NCBI RefSeq assembly: GCF_018205345.1
Contig: NZ_JADRHM010000009.1
Location: 1 to 47,202, forward strand
Length of the DNA: 47,202 bases
Source of the DNA: Fusobacterium sp. DD2
Lineage (GTDB): Bacteria > Fusobacteriota > Fusobacteriia > Fusobacteriales > Fusobacteriaceae
Reading direction: 5' to 3'
The translations under genes were made by a program, and so were the position numbers. This document shows, in pieces, positions 1 to 9,531 of this stretch. Within the stretch, counting starts at the first letter, position 1. Each line of letters opens with the position of its first letter. Under the pieces are notes generated by a model that did not search any database, was not told the origin of the DNA, and saw nothing but the letters and a program-made list of their open reading frames with translations.

Positions 1-23
1 TATTTTTTGGAAATGTTAATAGC

Positions 24-52
24 TTGACATAAGCTGAATATTATGTTATACT
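24..52 (+). promoter_or_regulatory. Sigma-70 promoter of rplS
   Basis: The -35 box TTGACA (24-29) and the -10 box TATACT (47-52) are separated by 17 bases. This is near-consensus and about 75 bases upstream of the rplS start, as expected for a strongly expressed ribosomal protein gene. Confidence 0.85.
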
Positions 53-125
53 ACTACAGTTAAATCGATATTCCGCTTTAATAGCAAAAAAAATAATTAA
101 ATGAATATCCGTAGGAGGAGTAAGA

Positions 126-476
126 ATGAAAGAAAAATTAATTCAATTAGTAGAAAAAGACTACTTAAGAACAGATATCCCTCAATTTAAAGCTGGAGAT
201 ACTCTTGCAGTTCACTACAAAGTTGTAGAAGGAAACAAAGAAAGAGTTCAAGTATTTGAAGGGGTAGTAATCAGAGTAAATGGTGGAGGAATCGCTAAAA
301 CTTTCACAATTAGAAAAATAAGCGCAGGTGTAGGAGTAGAAAGAATTATACCTGTTAACTCTCCAAGAATTGACAAAATAGTAGTATTAAAAGTTGGAAA
401 AGTAAGAAGATCAAAACTTTACTACTTAAGAGGACTTTCAGGAAAGAAAGCAAGAATCAAAGAAATCAGAAAATAA
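126..476 (+). CDS. rplS: 50S ribosomal protein L19
   Basis: Ribosomal protein L19 sits at the 30S-50S interface of the ribosome. The 116-residue product has the usual length and the typical pattern: a basic C-terminal tail with [20 protein letters not shown], and a central [12 protein letters not shown] segment. The ATG follows a strong GTAGGAGGAG ribosome binding site. It has its own promoter (24-52) and its own terminator (485-515), so it appears to be monocistronic here. In many bacteria rplS follows rpsP-rimM-trmD, and those genes are not in this window. Confidence 0.97.
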   Translation: MKEKLIQLVEKDYLRTDIPQFKAGDTLAVHYKVVEGNKERVQVFEGVVIRVNGGGIAKTFTIRKISAGVGVERIIPVNSPRIDKIVVLKVGKVRRSKLYYLRGLSGKKARIKEIRK

Positions 477-484
477 TAGAGCGA

Positions 485-515
485 GGAGATGGAAAATACC
501 ATCTCCTTTTTCTTT
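485..515 (+). terminator. Intrinsic terminator after rplS
   Basis: GGAGATGG (485-492) pairs with CCATCTCC (499-506) across a 6-base loop and is followed directly by TTTTTCTTTT. It lies 9 bases after the rplS stop codon. Confidence 0.9.
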
Positions 516-583
516 TCCTTGATAAAGTAAAAGTAATAAGTTAAAATAATAGATATAAAAACTCATAAATAAATGGAGGAGAA

Positions 584-1927
584 ATGAGCGTAGAGAAATA
601 TTATGATCAATTGGAAAAGAATTTTCCTGAATATTTAAAAAATTTAGATAGATTGATATCAGTGCCAAGCTTTTTACAGGAGGATGGAAGCAGATTTCCA
701 TTTGGAGAACCTATACAAAAAGCCTTAGAAGAGATGCTTGAAATATGTAAAGAACTTGGATTTAGAACTTATATAGATCCTGAGGGATATTACGGATATG
801 CAGAAATTGGAGAGGGAGCAAAACTTATAGGTGTGTTAGGACATCTTGATGTAGTGCCTCCTGGAGATCTTGCTATGTGGAATAGTGATCCATTTAAACC
901 AGTTATAAAAGATGGTAAATATTATGGAAGAGGATCACAGGATGACAAGGGACCTACTCTTGCAGCAATATATGCTCTTAAGAGTTTATTAGATTGTGGT
1001 TTTAAGTTAAAGAGCAGAGTGAGATTTATATTTGGAACAGATGAAGAAAACCTTTGGAGAGATATGCCTAAATATGTAGCAAAAGAAGAGATGCCTACTA
1101 TAGGATTTACTCCAGATTCAAAATTCCCACTTATATATTCAGAAAAAGGGTTATTACAATGCCAGTTAGTTGGAAAAAATGAGAGTGGAATGGAGTTTAA
1201 AGGTGGAGATGCATTTAACTCTGTACCATCAGGAATAACTGTTCTATATAATGAAGAGCTTTTAAAAACATTAAAAGAGTTAAAATATGAGTATAAGATA
1301 AAAGATGGAAAAATAGAAGTATTAGGTAAAAGTGTCCATGCTCAGGTAGAAGAAGAGGGAATAAATGCAATCAATAGATATCTTCATGCACTTGAGACTA
1401 TGGGAAGACACAGTAAAGCTGGAAAATTTGTAGTAGAAAATCTTATAGGACATAAATTTGCAGAGCCGATATTTGGAGATGTTAAAGATGAACATTCAGG
1501 AGAATTGAAATTCAACCTTGGTAAAATTGAATTTAATAAGGACCAGGAAATCCTGTCAATAGATATGAGAATTCCAGTTACTGCAAATGTTGATGAAATT
1601 GTAGATACTCTTACTAAAAAAGCTAAGGAGTATGGACTTATTTATAGAAAATATGATTTCTTAAAATCTATATATGTACCTCTTGATTCAGAACTTATTA
1701 CAACTTTAATGTCTGCATATCAGGATGTAACTGGAGATATGACATCAACTCCTATAGCAAGTGGAGGAGCAACATATGCAAGAGCAATAAATAACTGTGT
1801 AGCTTTTGGTTGTGTTTTACCAGGAAGAGCTAAGACTGAGCACCAGCCTAATGAATATATTATTTTAGATGATATGAAAGTAGCTATGAAAGTGTATATG
1901 TCAGCTTTTGAAAAACTAAATAGATAG
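584..1927 (+). CDS. pepV: M20 family dipeptidase, PepV-like
   Basis: This is a predicted cytoplasmic zinc dipeptidase or Xaa-His-type peptidase of the M20A/PepV group, which releases amino acids from short peptides. The 447-residue length fits PepV (about 450-470). The metal-site motifs are visible in order: GHLDVVPPGD near residue 86, GRGSQDDKGP with the bridging Asp near 120, and GTDEEN with the catalytic Glu near 154. A C-terminal TEHQPNE motif supplies the last metal ligand. The ATG has a GGAGGAGAA ribosome binding site. The gene stands alone between two terminators. Amino-acid fermenters such as fusobacteria use such peptidases for nutrition. Substrate preference cannot be read from the sequence. 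Confidence 0.88.
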   Translation: MSVEKYYDQLEKNFPEYLKNLDRLISVPSFLQEDGSRFPFGEPIQKALEEMLEICKELGFRTYIDPEGYYGYAEIGEGAKLIGVLGHLDVVPPGDLAMWNSDPFKPVIKDGKYYGRGSQDDKGPTLAAIYALKSLLDCGFKLKSRVRFIFGTDEENLWRDMPKYVAKEEMPTIGFTPDSKFPLIYSEKGLLQCQLVGKNESGMEFKGGDAFNSVPSGITVLYNEELLKTLKELKYEYKIKDGKIEVLGKSVHAQVEEEGINAINRYLHALETMGRHSKAGKFVVENLIGHKFAEPIFGDVKDEHSGELKFNLGKIEFNKDQEILSIDMRIPVTANVDEIVDTLTKKAKEYGLIYRKYDFLKSIYVPLDSELITTLMSAYQDVTGDMTSTPIASGGATYARAINNCVAFGCVLPGRAKTEHQPNEYIILDDMKVAMKVYMSAFEKLNR

Positions 1928-1950
1928 ACTGTATTAAAAATCTGATATAA

Positions 1951-1987
1951 AGGACTGCTTTTGTAAATTTAAGCAGTCCTTTTTTTA
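1951..1987 (+). terminator. Intrinsic terminator after pepV
   Basis: AGGACTGCTT (1951-1960) and AAGCAGTCCT (1971-1980) form a perfect 10-bp stem with a 10-base loop, followed by TTTTTT. Confidence 0.92.
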
Positions 1988-2100
1988 AAAAAGTGGAGAA
2001 TGAAAAGTATTCAAGTATTCTTATATAGGAAAAATTAAATTTTAATTTTTATTGACCCCTTGTGTAAAAAGAAGTTTTTAATGTAATTTATGTAAAATTA

Positions 2101-2109
2101 TGGTAAAAT
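2101..2109 (+). promoter_or_regulatory. Possible extended -10 promoter of the lepB operon
   Basis: TGGTAAAAT matches an extended -10 element (TGnTAAAAT), 34 bases before the lepB start. No good -35 box lies at the right distance. A TTGACC at 2052-2057 is too far upstream for this -10. Confidence 0.4.
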
Positions 2110-2142
2110 ATTCATAATTACAAAAGTTATGGAGTGTAAAAG

Positions 2143-3072
2143 ATGGACAGAAATAAAATTATTTTAAACGGAATTTTTTACTTAATAGTAACAGCTTTAT
2201 TTATTATCTTATTTGTTAAAGAAAAAAGCATTGGGGAATGGATAAAAATTCGAAGGGATGCCTTTGCTGACAGGCTTATTGAAAGACTTGGTTTTGATGG
2301 AGTTCCCTTTGGTACATTTATAAAGAAATCTATAGCTTTTTTAGAATCTCTAGGTAGTGCTGTAATTTTAGTACTTATTATTCAGCATGTTTATCTGGGG
2401 AATTTTGTTGTGCCTACAGGTTCTATGATTCCAACTATTGAGCCAAAAGATAGACTTTTTGGTAATATGGTTATTTATAAATTTTCAAAACCTCAAAGAG
2501 AGGATATTATAGTTTTTAAAGAACCTATACAGAACAAGGTACTATTTACAAAAAGACTGATGGGATTACCTGGAGAAAAAGTTGAGATTAAAAATAATCA
2601 CTTATACGTAAATGATAAAAGAATAGATGAGAGAGAATACACTCCTTTAGGAGCTCTAGGAGCTGCTGATTATTGGATTATACCTAAAAAGGGAGATACT
2701 CTAGAGGTAATACCTGGAAGTGATTATAAAGAGGCAATGAGAGCTAAGAACTATGATATAGATAAAGTTCAAAAATTCCTGGTTAAAAATCCTGGAGCAG
2801 TAGATGAGATACTTCCTGATTTACAGTTTAAAGTAAATGGTGTACCTACAGGTATGGTATTGGATATCATACATGATAAAAAGTACGTAAAAGAGCTTTT
2901 AAACGGTGAGAAGGTTACTTTAACACTTGATGAGGACTACTATCTTGCACTTGGAGATAATACTAATAACAGTCTTGATTCAAGAATGTGGGGATTTGTT
3001 AAGGAAAGCAGAATAAAAGGAAAAGGACTTATAAGATTCTGGCCACTTAACAGAATATCACTTTTGAAATAG
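2143..3072 (+). CDS. lepB: Signal peptidase I
   Basis: This membrane serine protease cleaves signal peptides from exported proteins at the outer face of the inner membrane. The 309-residue product has two N-terminal membrane segments (about 6-25 and 66-86). The nucleophile motif PTGSMIPTI follows, with Ser94, and then the general-base motif KRLMGLPGE with Lys137. The C-terminal box GDNTNNSLDSRMWGFV lies near 265-281. A long insert between the last two boxes resembles the larger Gram-negative type. rimI follows 9 bases downstream, so the two are probably co-transcribed. The ATG is preceded by GGAGTG. Confidence 0.95.
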   Translation: MDRNKIILNGIFYLIVTALFIILFVKEKSIGEWIKIRRDAFADRLIERLGFDGVPFGTFIKKSIAFLESLGSAVILVLIIQHVYLGNFVVPTGSMIPTIEPKDRLFGNMVIYKFSKPQREDIIVFKEPIQNKVLFTKRLMGLPGEKVEIKNNHLYVNDKRIDEREYTPLGALGAADYWIIPKKGDTLEVIPGSDYKEAMRAKNYDIDKVQKFLVKNPGAVDEILPDLQFKVNGVPTGMVLDIIHDKKYVKELLNGEKVTLTLDEDYYLALGDNTNNSLDSRMWGFVKESRIKGKGLIRFWPLNRISLLK

Positions 3073-3081
3073 GGAGAAATT

Positions 3082-3510
3082 ATGTATAAAATAAATCATG
3101 AAATGGATATAGATACTCTTGAATCACTTGAGATAAGATGCTTTCCTAAAAGTTATTACTCAAAAATTCAACTGTTGGGAATAGTTGAAGCTAAAGAGTT
3201 ATACAGCATTATATCTTTAGAAGAGGATGGAGAGATTCTTTCATATGTGATAGTTTTTGATAATAGTGAATCTCTTGAAATAATGAAGATTGGAACACTT
3301 CCTGAACATAGAAAAAAAGGTTTGGGAGGAATACTTATAGATGAGATGGGAAAAATGGGAAAGGATATTTTCCTTGAAGTGAGAGAGAATAACGACACAG
3401 CAATATCCTTCTATCTGAAAAAAGGTTTTGAGAAGATAGGAATGAGAAAACATTACTATGAGGATACAGGAGAAGCTGCAATTATAATGATAAAAAGTCT
3501 AAAAGATTAA
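3082..3510 (+). CDS. rimI: GNAT acetyltransferase, RimI-like
   Basis: This is a GNAT-fold acetyltransferase that uses acetyl-CoA. The 142-residue length fits RimI, which acetylates the N-terminal alanine of ribosomal protein S18. The acetyl-CoA loop is visible as PEHRKKGLGGIL (about 73-84). A typical FYLKKGFEKIGMRKHYY segment near the C-terminus is characteristic of RimI-type enzymes. The ribosome binding site AGGGAGAA overlaps the lepB stop region, so the gene is probably expressed with lepB. The protein target is inferred from the family, and other N-terminal acetyltransferases look similar. Confidence 0.8.
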   Translation: MYKINHEMDIDTLESLEIRCFPKSYYSKIQLLGIVEAKELYSIISLEEDGEILSYVIVFDNSESLEIMKIGTLPEHRKKGLGGILIDEMGKMGKDIFLEVRENNDTAISFYLKKGFEKIGMRKHYYEDTGEAAIIMIKSLKD

Positions 3511-3561
3511 AGTTACAAAAGAAATTAACATAAAATATTAAAATAATTAAAGAGATAAAGG

Positions 3562-5004
3562 ATGGTAGAGATGGAAAAAAATATTTATTCAAATCCCTTG
3601 GCAGAAAGATACAGTTCTAAGGAAATGCTGGAGAACTTTTCACCAGATAAGAAATTTTCTACTTGGAGAAAACTATGGCTTGCACTTGCAGAGTCTGAAA
3701 AAGAATTAGGACTTAAAATAACTGATGAACAGATAAAAGAGATGAAGGAAAATATTTATAATATTGACTACGAACTTGCTGCAAAAAAAGAAGCAGAATT
3801 TAGACATGACGTAATGGCACATGTACATACATTTGGAACACAGGCACCATCTGCAATGCCTATAATTCACTTAGGAGCAACAAGTGCTTATGTAGGAGAC
3901 AATACTGACCTTATTCAAATAAGAGATGGTTTTGAGATCATCAAAACTAAACTTGTAAATGTTATTGCAGAGATGTCACATTTTGCAATGAAATATAAAG
4001 ATCTTCCTACTTTAGGATTTACACACTTTCAAGCTGCACAACTTACAACAGTAGGAAAAAGAGCCACACTTTGGATGCAAAGTCTTCTTTTAGACCTTGA
4101 AGAACTTGAATTTAGACAAAAGACTTTAAGATTTAGAGGAGTAAAAGGAACTACTGGAACTCAGGCAAGTTTTAAAGAGTTATTTGATGGAGATTTTGAA
4201 AAGGTAAAAGCTCTTGATGAAAAAATTACTGAAAAAATGGGATTTGACAAGAGACTTCTGGTAACTGGTCAAACTTATGATAGAAAAATAGATTCTGAGG
4301 CTATGAACTTACTTGCAAATATAGCTCAGTCAGCTCATAAATTTACAAATGACTTAAGACTTCTTCAACATATGAAAGAGGTAGAAGAACCATTTGAAAA
4401 GAGCCAAATAGGATCATCAGCAATGGCATATAAGAGAAATCCTATGAGAAGTGAGAGAATATCATCTCTTGCAAAATTTGTAATTGCACTTCAACAAAGT
4501 ACTGCTATGACAGCATCTACTCAATGGTTTGAAAGAACTCTGGATGACTCAGCAAATAAAAGACTTTCGCTACCACAAGCATTCTTAGCAGTTGATGCAA
4601 TATTAATCATCTGGAAAAACGTTTTAGATGGATTAGTAGTATATCCAAAAATGATAGAAAAACATATAATGGCAGAACTTCCATTTATGTCAACTGAATA
4701 TATAATTATGGAATGTGTAAAAAATGGTGGAGACAGACAGGCTCTTCATGAAAGAATAAGAGTACATTCTATGGAAGCTGGAAAAGCTGTAAAAGTAGAG
4801 GGAAAAGACAACGACCTTATCCAAAGAATTCTTGATGACAAATATTTCAACCTTGATAAAGAGAGACTTCTTGAAATCTTAGCACCTAAAAACTTTATAG
4901 GATTTGCACCAGAGCAAACAGAAGAATTTATCAATGTAGAGGTAAAACCAATCCTTGAAAAATATAAAGATAGATTGGGAATGAAGGCTGTATTGAGGGT
5001 TTAA
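3562..5004 (+). CDS. purB: Adenylosuccinate lyase
   Basis: The enzyme catalyses two fumarate-releasing steps of purine synthesis: SAICAR to AICAR, and adenylosuccinate to AMP. The 480-residue product carries the fumarase/aspartase superfamily signature GSSAMAYKRNPMRSE at about 284-298, HLGATSAYVGDNTD near 103, and the active-site THFQ (His155). The length and sequence type resemble the longer AdSL group also found in eukaryotes. An alternative ATG three codons downstream (3571) is about equally plausible. The stop codon overlaps the next gene by one base (TAATG), which indicates translational coupling. Confidence 0.95.
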   Translation: MVEMEKNIYSNPLAERYSSKEMLENFSPDKKFSTWRKLWLALAESEKELGLKITDEQIKEMKENIYNIDYELAAKKEAEFRHDVMAHVHTFGTQAPSAMPIIHLGATSAYVGDNTDLIQIRDGFEIIKTKLVNVIAEMSHFAMKYKDLPTLGFTHFQAAQLTTVGKRATLWMQSLLLDLEELEFRQKTLRFRGVKGTTGTQASFKELFDGDFEKVKALDEKITEKMGFDKRLLVTGQTYDRKIDSEAMNLLANIAQSAHKFTNDLRLLQHMKEVEEPFEKSQIGSSAMAYKRNPMRSERISSLAKFVIALQQSTAMTASTQWFERTLDDSANKRLSLPQAFLAVDAILIIWKNVLDGLVVYPKMIEKHIMAELPFMSTEYIIMECVKNGGDRQALHERIRVHSMEAGKAVKVEGKDNDLIQRILDDKYFNLDKERLLEILAPKNFIGFAPEQTEEFINVEVKPILEKYKDRLGMKAVLRV

Positions 5005-5525
5005 TGGAAAAGAATATAAAGAGAAGAGAGATGTATCTGACTGGGTTGGTACTGGTGGCACTTTATCTTTCCCTTGCTGAAAACTTTATTCCTAAACCAT
5101 TTCCATGGATGAAATTGGGACTTTCCAATATAGCTGTTCTCATTGCTCTTGAAAAGTTCGATTCTAAATTTGCTATGGAGCTGGTACTCCTTAGAATATT
5201 TATTCAGGGACTTATGTTAGGAACACTGTTTACACCTGGTTTTATTATAAGCCTTACAGCAGGGGCATTGACGACTCTGTTTACTATATTTTTATATAGA
5301 TTCAGAAATTATCTGTCACTTATATCAATAAGTTCGTTATCAGCATTTTTGCATAATTTGATACAGCTTATAGTTGTATATTTTCTGATGTTCAGGAATG
5401 TATCTATATACTCAAAATCAATAATGGGATTTGTGTGGATATTCCTATTCATCGGAGTTATAGCCGGGGTAATAACAGGGTTTATAGCAGAAAAATTAAA
5501 CTTAAGAAGGAGTAATATAAAATGA
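5004..5525 (+). CDS. Gx transporter family membrane protein (Hpre_diP_synt_I type)
   Basis: A 173-residue hydrophobic protein with about five predicted membrane segments. It resembles the family once annotated as heptaprenyl diphosphate synthase component I and now usually called the Gx transporter family; the N-terminal segment KPFPWMKLGLSNIAVL is typical. The true function is unsettled, and a substrate-binding S-component-like or transporter role has been suggested for the family. It overlaps purB by one base and glmM by four (ATGA), so it lies in a tight purB-glmM operon. I do not assign a substrate. Confidence 0.75.
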   Translation: MEKNIKRREMYLTGLVLVALYLSLAENFIPKPFPWMKLGLSNIAVLIALEKFDSKFAMELVLLRIFIQGLMLGTLFTPGFIISLTAGALTTLFTIFLYRFRNYLSLISISSLSAFLHNLIQLIVVYFLMFRNVSIYSKSIMGFVWIFLFIGVIAGVITGFIAEKLNLRRSNIK

Positions 5526-6877
5526 GAAAGTATTTTGGAACAGATGGTATTAGAGGAGAAGCAAATAGAGAGTTAACAGTAGATATGGCGTTAAAATTAG
5601 GATATGCCCTTGGATACTATTTAAAGAAGAAAAATGAAGATGAAAAGAAGATAAAAGTAATTTTAGGTTGTGATACAAGAATTTCAGGATATATGTTAAG
5701 ATCAGCACTTCTTGCTGGACTTACATCAATGGGGGTAGATGTTGACTTTGTTGGAGTAATATCAACACCAGCAGTAGCTTATCTTACAAAAGCTAAAGAG
5801 GCAGATGCAGGGATTATGATATCAGCATCACACAATCCAGCAAAGGATAATGGACTTAAGGTATTTGCATCAAATGGATATAAACTTCCAGATGAAGTAG
5901 AGATGGAAATAGAGGAATTAATGGACAATCCAGAGATATTAAAAGATGCTATTCCTGGAGATAAAGTTGGAAAATTCAGATATGCTGAAGATGAATACTA
6001 TCTATATAGAGATCATCTATTATCAACAGTAAGTGGAGATTTTAATGGAATAAAAGTAGTAGTGGATACTGCAAATGGTTCAGCTTATAGAATAGCTAAA
6101 GATGTATTCTTAGCTTTAGGAGCAGAGGTAGTACTTATAAATGATGCACCTAATGGAACTAATATCAATGTAAAATGTGGTTCTACACACCCTGAGATTT
6201 TATCTAAAGTAGTAATAGGTTATGAAGCTGACCTGGGACTTGCTTATGATGGTGACGCTGACAGACTTATTGCTGTAGATAGAAAAGGTCATATTATTGA
6301 TGGTGACAAGATTATAGCTACACTTGCTATGAATATGAAGAGAAAGGGTGAACTTACTGGAAATAGAGTAGTTACAACTGTAATGAGTAATATGGGATTT
6401 GAAAACTACCTTAAAGAAAATGGAATTGAGCTATTAAGAGCAAATGTTGGAGACAGATATGTTCTTGAAAAAATGCTTAAAACAGATTCTGCAATAGGTG
6501 GAGAACAATCAGGACATATTATCATGCTTAGATATGCAACTACTGGAGATGGAGTTTTAACTTCATTAAAACTTGTTGAAGCATTAAGAGATGAGAAGAA
6601 ATATCTTGATGAAATGGTAGGAGATATCAAAGATTGGCCACAACAACTTATCAATGTAAGAGTGGACAATAAAAAGAAAAATCTATGGAATCAAAATAAA
6701 AACATTACAGAATTCATAGCAAAAAAAGAGGAAGAAATGAAATCTTCTGGTAGAGTACTCGTAAGAACCTCAGGTACTGAGCCATTAGTGAGAGTTATGG
6801 TTGAAGGTAATGATGAGGCAATGGTAGACAGAGTTGCCCATGAAATTGCTGAGGTTGTAGAAAGAGAACTAGCATAG
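5522..6877 (+). CDS. glmM: Phosphoglucosamine mutase
   Basis: GlmM converts glucosamine-6-phosphate to glucosamine-1-phosphate for UDP-GlcNAc, the precursor of peptidoglycan and lipid A. The 451-residue length is typical. The phosphoserine loop SASHNP is at 101-106, with Ser103 as the predicted phosphoacceptor. The Mg site DGDADR is at 243-248, and a GGEQSGH sugar-binding loop follows. The C-terminal phosphate-binding RTSGTEPLVRVMVEG is present. The N-terminal RKYFGTDGIRG distinguishes GlmM from phosphomannomutases. The start overlaps the upstream gene by four bases. Confidence 0.97.
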   Translation: MRKYFGTDGIRGEANRELTVDMALKLGYALGYYLKKKNEDEKKIKVILGCDTRISGYMLRSALLAGLTSMGVDVDFVGVISTPAVAYLTKAKEADAGIMISASHNPAKDNGLKVFASNGYKLPDEVEMEIEELMDNPEILKDAIPGDKVGKFRYAEDEYYLYRDHLLSTVSGDFNGIKVVVDTANGSAYRIAKDVFLALGAEVVLINDAPNGTNINVKCGSTHPEILSKVVIGYEADLGLAYDGDADRLIAVDRKGHIIDGDKIIATLAMNMKRKGELTGNRVVTTVMSNMGFENYLKENGIELLRANVGDRYVLEKMLKTDSAIGGEQSGHIIMLRYATTGDGVLTSLKLVEALRDEKKYLDEMVGDIKDWPQQLINVRVDNKKKNLWNQNKNITEFIAKKEEEMKSSGRVLVRTSGTEPLVRVMVEGNDEAMVDRVAHEIAEVVERELA

Positions 6878-6894
6878 GTATAAGGAGAAAATAG

Positions 6895-7605
6895 ATGTAT
6901 AAGATTTTTTCAAAACTTTATGATAAGTTTATGAAATACTCAGACTATGGTGCTTGGGAAAAGCAGATAGAAGAACTTATAGCTGAGGGAAAACCCAATG
7001 GAAAAACACTTTTGGATATTGGGTGTGGAACAGGTGAACTTCTTCTAAGAATGGCTAAAAATTACAAATGTGATGGAATGGACCTTTCAGAAGAGATGTT
7101 AAAGATAGCATTTAAAAAATTAAAACACAGAGAAGTATCACTTTTCCTTGGTAATATGATAGAGTTTGATACTGGAAAGACATATGATATTATGGTATCT
7201 CTATTTGATACTGTAAACCACATACTTACAGTAGATGAACTTACAAGTCACTTTGAAAATGTATATAAATCATTAAATCCAGGTGGAGTATATATCTTTG
7301 ATGTTGTAGATAGAGAGTTTATGGAAACAATGTTCCCAAGTGATGTCTTTGTAGATGATAGAAAAGATTTAACTTGCATATGGGAGCATGAGATTGAAAA
7401 TGGCATTGATTATATTGATGCTGTATACTTTTTAAAGAACTCAAGAGGTACATGGGACAAGCTTACAGAGACCTACACAAAAAAAATTTTTACTGAGGAA
7501 GAGATAAAAAGTTCTGTGCAAAAGGCGAACTTAAACCTTATAAAAATTTTGATAAATGATAAAATAGCGGGGAAAAGACACATGTATCTGTTGAAAAAAC
7601 AGTGA
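6895..7605 (+). CDS. Class I SAM-dependent methyltransferase
   Basis: A 236-residue cytoplasmic methyltransferase with a Rossmann fold. Motif I, LLDIGCGTGE, lies at about residues 39-48. Other typical elements are the acidic MDLSEEML segment and the GGVYIFDVVD post-motif strand. The substrate cannot be predicted. The gene starts 17 bases after glmM with a good AAGGAGAA site, so it is likely the last gene of the purB-glmM unit. The N-terminal part resembles a small-molecule methyltransferase type more than an RNA methyltransferase type. Confidence 0.8.
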   Translation: MYKIFSKLYDKFMKYSDYGAWEKQIEELIAEGKPNGKTLLDIGCGTGELLLRMAKNYKCDGMDLSEEMLKIAFKKLKHREVSLFLGNMIEFDTGKTYDIMVSLFDTVNHILTVDELTSHFENVYKSLNPGGVYIFDVVDREFMETMFPSDVFVDDRKDLTCIWEHEIENGIDYIDAVYFLKNSRGTWDKLTETYTKKIFTEEEIKSSVQKANLNLIKILINDKIAGKRHMYLLKKQ

Positions 7606-7608
7606 CGA

Positions 7609-7628
7609 AGCCCCATGAAATATGGGCT
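7609..7628 (+). terminator. Weak hairpin after the methyltransferase gene
   Basis: AGCCC (7609-7613) and GGGCT (7624-7628) can pair, with a bulged C and an added AT/AT extension. There is no clear T-run after it, so termination is uncertain. It marks the boundary before the atp promoter. Confidence 0.3.
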
Positions 7629-7644
7629 AGGTTTAATTTTATGT

Positions 7645-7673
7645 TTGACTAATATGGTTTTATATTATAAAAT
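7645..7673 (+). promoter_or_regulatory. Sigma-70 promoter of the atp operon
   Basis: TTGACT (7645-7650) and TAAAAT (7668-7673) are spaced by 17 bases and sit 25 bases before the first gene of the ATP synthase operon. Confidence 0.7.
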
Positions 7674-7697
7674 TGTAGTTGATGGAAGTGATTCAGA

Positions 7698-7916
7698 TTG
7701 AAATATTTCAAATGGTTAAATAAAGATATACTTCATGCCTTTTCACTTCTGGGACATTTAGGGATTGTAATGGTTGGGAATATCCTTGTGTGTATTGGGG
7801 CATACAAACTTATAGAACGATACTGGTTCAAAAGTACCCTTCTATTTATAGCCTTGGTGCTATTAGGAGTGGCAAGTGGATTTTACAGCTGTTACAAATT
7901 GATTATGAAAAAATAA
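7698..7916 (+). CDS. atpZ: AtpZ/AtpI family membrane protein
   Basis: A 72-residue membrane protein with two predicted helices (about 15-38 and 46-66). It matches the AtpZ/AtpI family found at the head of F-type ATP synthase operons; AtpZ/AtpI-type proteins are thought to help c-ring assembly or ion transport during assembly. The start is a TTG preceded by GGAAGTG (7684-7690), and no better in-frame start exists. It lies between the atp promoter and atpI. The function is known only from relatives, so the call rests mainly on size, topology and position. Confidence 0.7.
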   Translation: MKYFKWLNKDILHAFSLLGHLGIVMVGNILVCIGAYKLIERYWFKSTLLFIALVLLGVASGFYSCYKLIMKK

Positions 7917-7925
7917 GGTGATTAG

Positions 7926-8303
7926 GTGGAAGACATAAAGAGATTGTTCAAAAGAGCTGGGATATCAGCTGTAGCAATATTAATTTATGGGATACTTGTG
8001 CAAAGTAAAGAAGTATATATTGGTATGTTCTCAGGGGCACTTGTGTCGATACTTGCACTTTATCTCTTATCTATTGATGTTAAAAGAATCGTAGCAACAA
8101 AAGATGCATCTAAAAAGAAAGCTTTTTTAGGATACCTCCAAAGATATTTTCTATATGGAGTATACCTTGGGGTGATAGCCTATGTTTGGGGGATATCAAT
8201 GATAATATGTTCAGGATTGGGGTTGTTAAATGTGAAGTTCAATATTCTATTGATGACTCTTTCTGATAAATTTTCAAGATTTAGGGATAAGCACCTAAAA
8301 TAA
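7926..8303 (+). CDS. atpI: ATP synthase subunit I-like protein
   Basis: A 125-residue protein with four predicted membrane helices, of the type annotated as ATP synthase subunit I (AtpI). The family is linked to c-ring assembly of Na+ or H+ F-type ATP synthases. The start is a GTG with an AAGGTGATTA site that overlaps the end of atpZ, and atpB begins 27 bases later. No catalytic motif is expected, so the assignment relies on context, length and membrane topology. Confidence 0.7.
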   Translation: MEDIKRLFKRAGISAVAILIYGILVQSKEVYIGMFSGALVSILALYLLSIDVKRIVATKDASKKKAFLGYLQRYFLYGVYLGVIAYVWGISMIICSGLGLLNVKFNILLMTLSDKFSRFRDKHLK

Positions 8304-8330
8304 CATTAAGAAAGGAGGGTATAAGAATCT

Positions 8331-9206
8331 ATGAAGAAACTAAAAACAATCCTTCCAATAGCGATAATAGCAATTATAGGTGGAATTATAAGAAGAATTG
8401 GTTCCATTGAGTTTGTAACACCGTCGCTAGTAGAAGGACCAAGAATAGTCTTTTTCGTACCTTTGCCAGAGTTTTTACATAAAATGCCTCTAGCAATGGA
8501 TATGGGAAATGGACAATTCGGACTACCTGTAACTATTACAGTAGTAACAACCTGGTTTTTAATTTTAGTTATGTTTTTACTATTTAAGATTGGAACCAGT
8601 AAGCTTGAAGTTATTCCAGGAAAATTGCAACTTTTTCTAGAAGTAGTATATGATTTCTTAGATGGAATAATAGAACAGATGATGGGAAGTTGGAAGAAAA
8701 AATATTTTTCATACATCGGACCACTATTTCTATTTATATTTACTTCAAATATCGTGGCATTTTTCCCGATTCCATGGGGTTTTGTAGAAAATGGGCATCT
8801 CACATTTGCACCAGCATTTAAGACACCAACAGCTGACTTAAATACAACAGTTGGATTGGCCTTGTTGACCACTTTCACATTTTTAGCAGCAGCAATCAAA
8901 ACAGATGGATTTTTTGGATATCTTAAAGGATTCTTAGCACCAATTCCAATAATGCTTCCTTTGAACGTTGTTGGAGAATTTGCAAAACCTGTAAACATTT
9001 CCGTCAGACTTTTCGGAAACGCATTTGCAGGAGGAGTAATTATGGGGCTTCTATATATGGGAGCACCAGCAGTTGTACCAGCTGCATTACACTTGTACTT
9101 TGACCTGTTCCAGGGACTTGTACAAAGTTTTGTTTTCATAATGTTAAGTATGGTATATATTCAGGGAGCTTTGGGAGACAGTGAGTACAGTGAGGAAACT
9201 GTCTAG
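8331..9206 (+). CDS. atpB: F-type ATP synthase subunit a
   Basis: Subunit a forms the static ion channel of the Fo motor in the inner membrane, facing the c-ring. The 291-residue product has the conserved stator arginine in VNISVRLFGNAFAGG (Arg226), with further typical helices such as FIFTSNIVAFFPIP. It has about six membrane segments. The start has GGAGGG about 11 bases upstream, which is slightly long. The sodium-type c subunit encoded next suggests that this subunit carries Na+ rather than only H+. Confidence 0.95.
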   Translation: MKKLKTILPIAIIAIIGGIIRRIGSIEFVTPSLVEGPRIVFFVPLPEFLHKMPLAMDMGNGQFGLPVTITVVTTWFLILVMFLLFKIGTSKLEVIPGKLQLFLEVVYDFLDGIIEQMMGSWKKKYFSYIGPLFLFIFTSNIVAFFPIPWGFVENGHLTFAPAFKTPTADLNTTVGLALLTTFTFLAAAIKTDGFFGYLKGFLAPIPIMLPLNVVGEFAKPVNISVRLFGNAFAGGVIMGLLYMGAPAVVPAALHLYFDLFQGLVQSFVFIMLSMVYIQGALGDSEYSEETV

Positions 9207-9237
9207 AAACCCGAAATAAAAATTAATAAAGTTTTAA

Positions 9238-9528
<291 letters not shown>

Positions 9529-9531
9529 TCC

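Noticed and set aside
8306-9139. Long open frame (277 codons) on the minus strand opposite atpB
   Set aside because: It is antisense to a clearly recognised gene, has a low-complexity Asn/Ile/Pro-rich product and no ribosome binding site. It arises from the codon bias of atpB.
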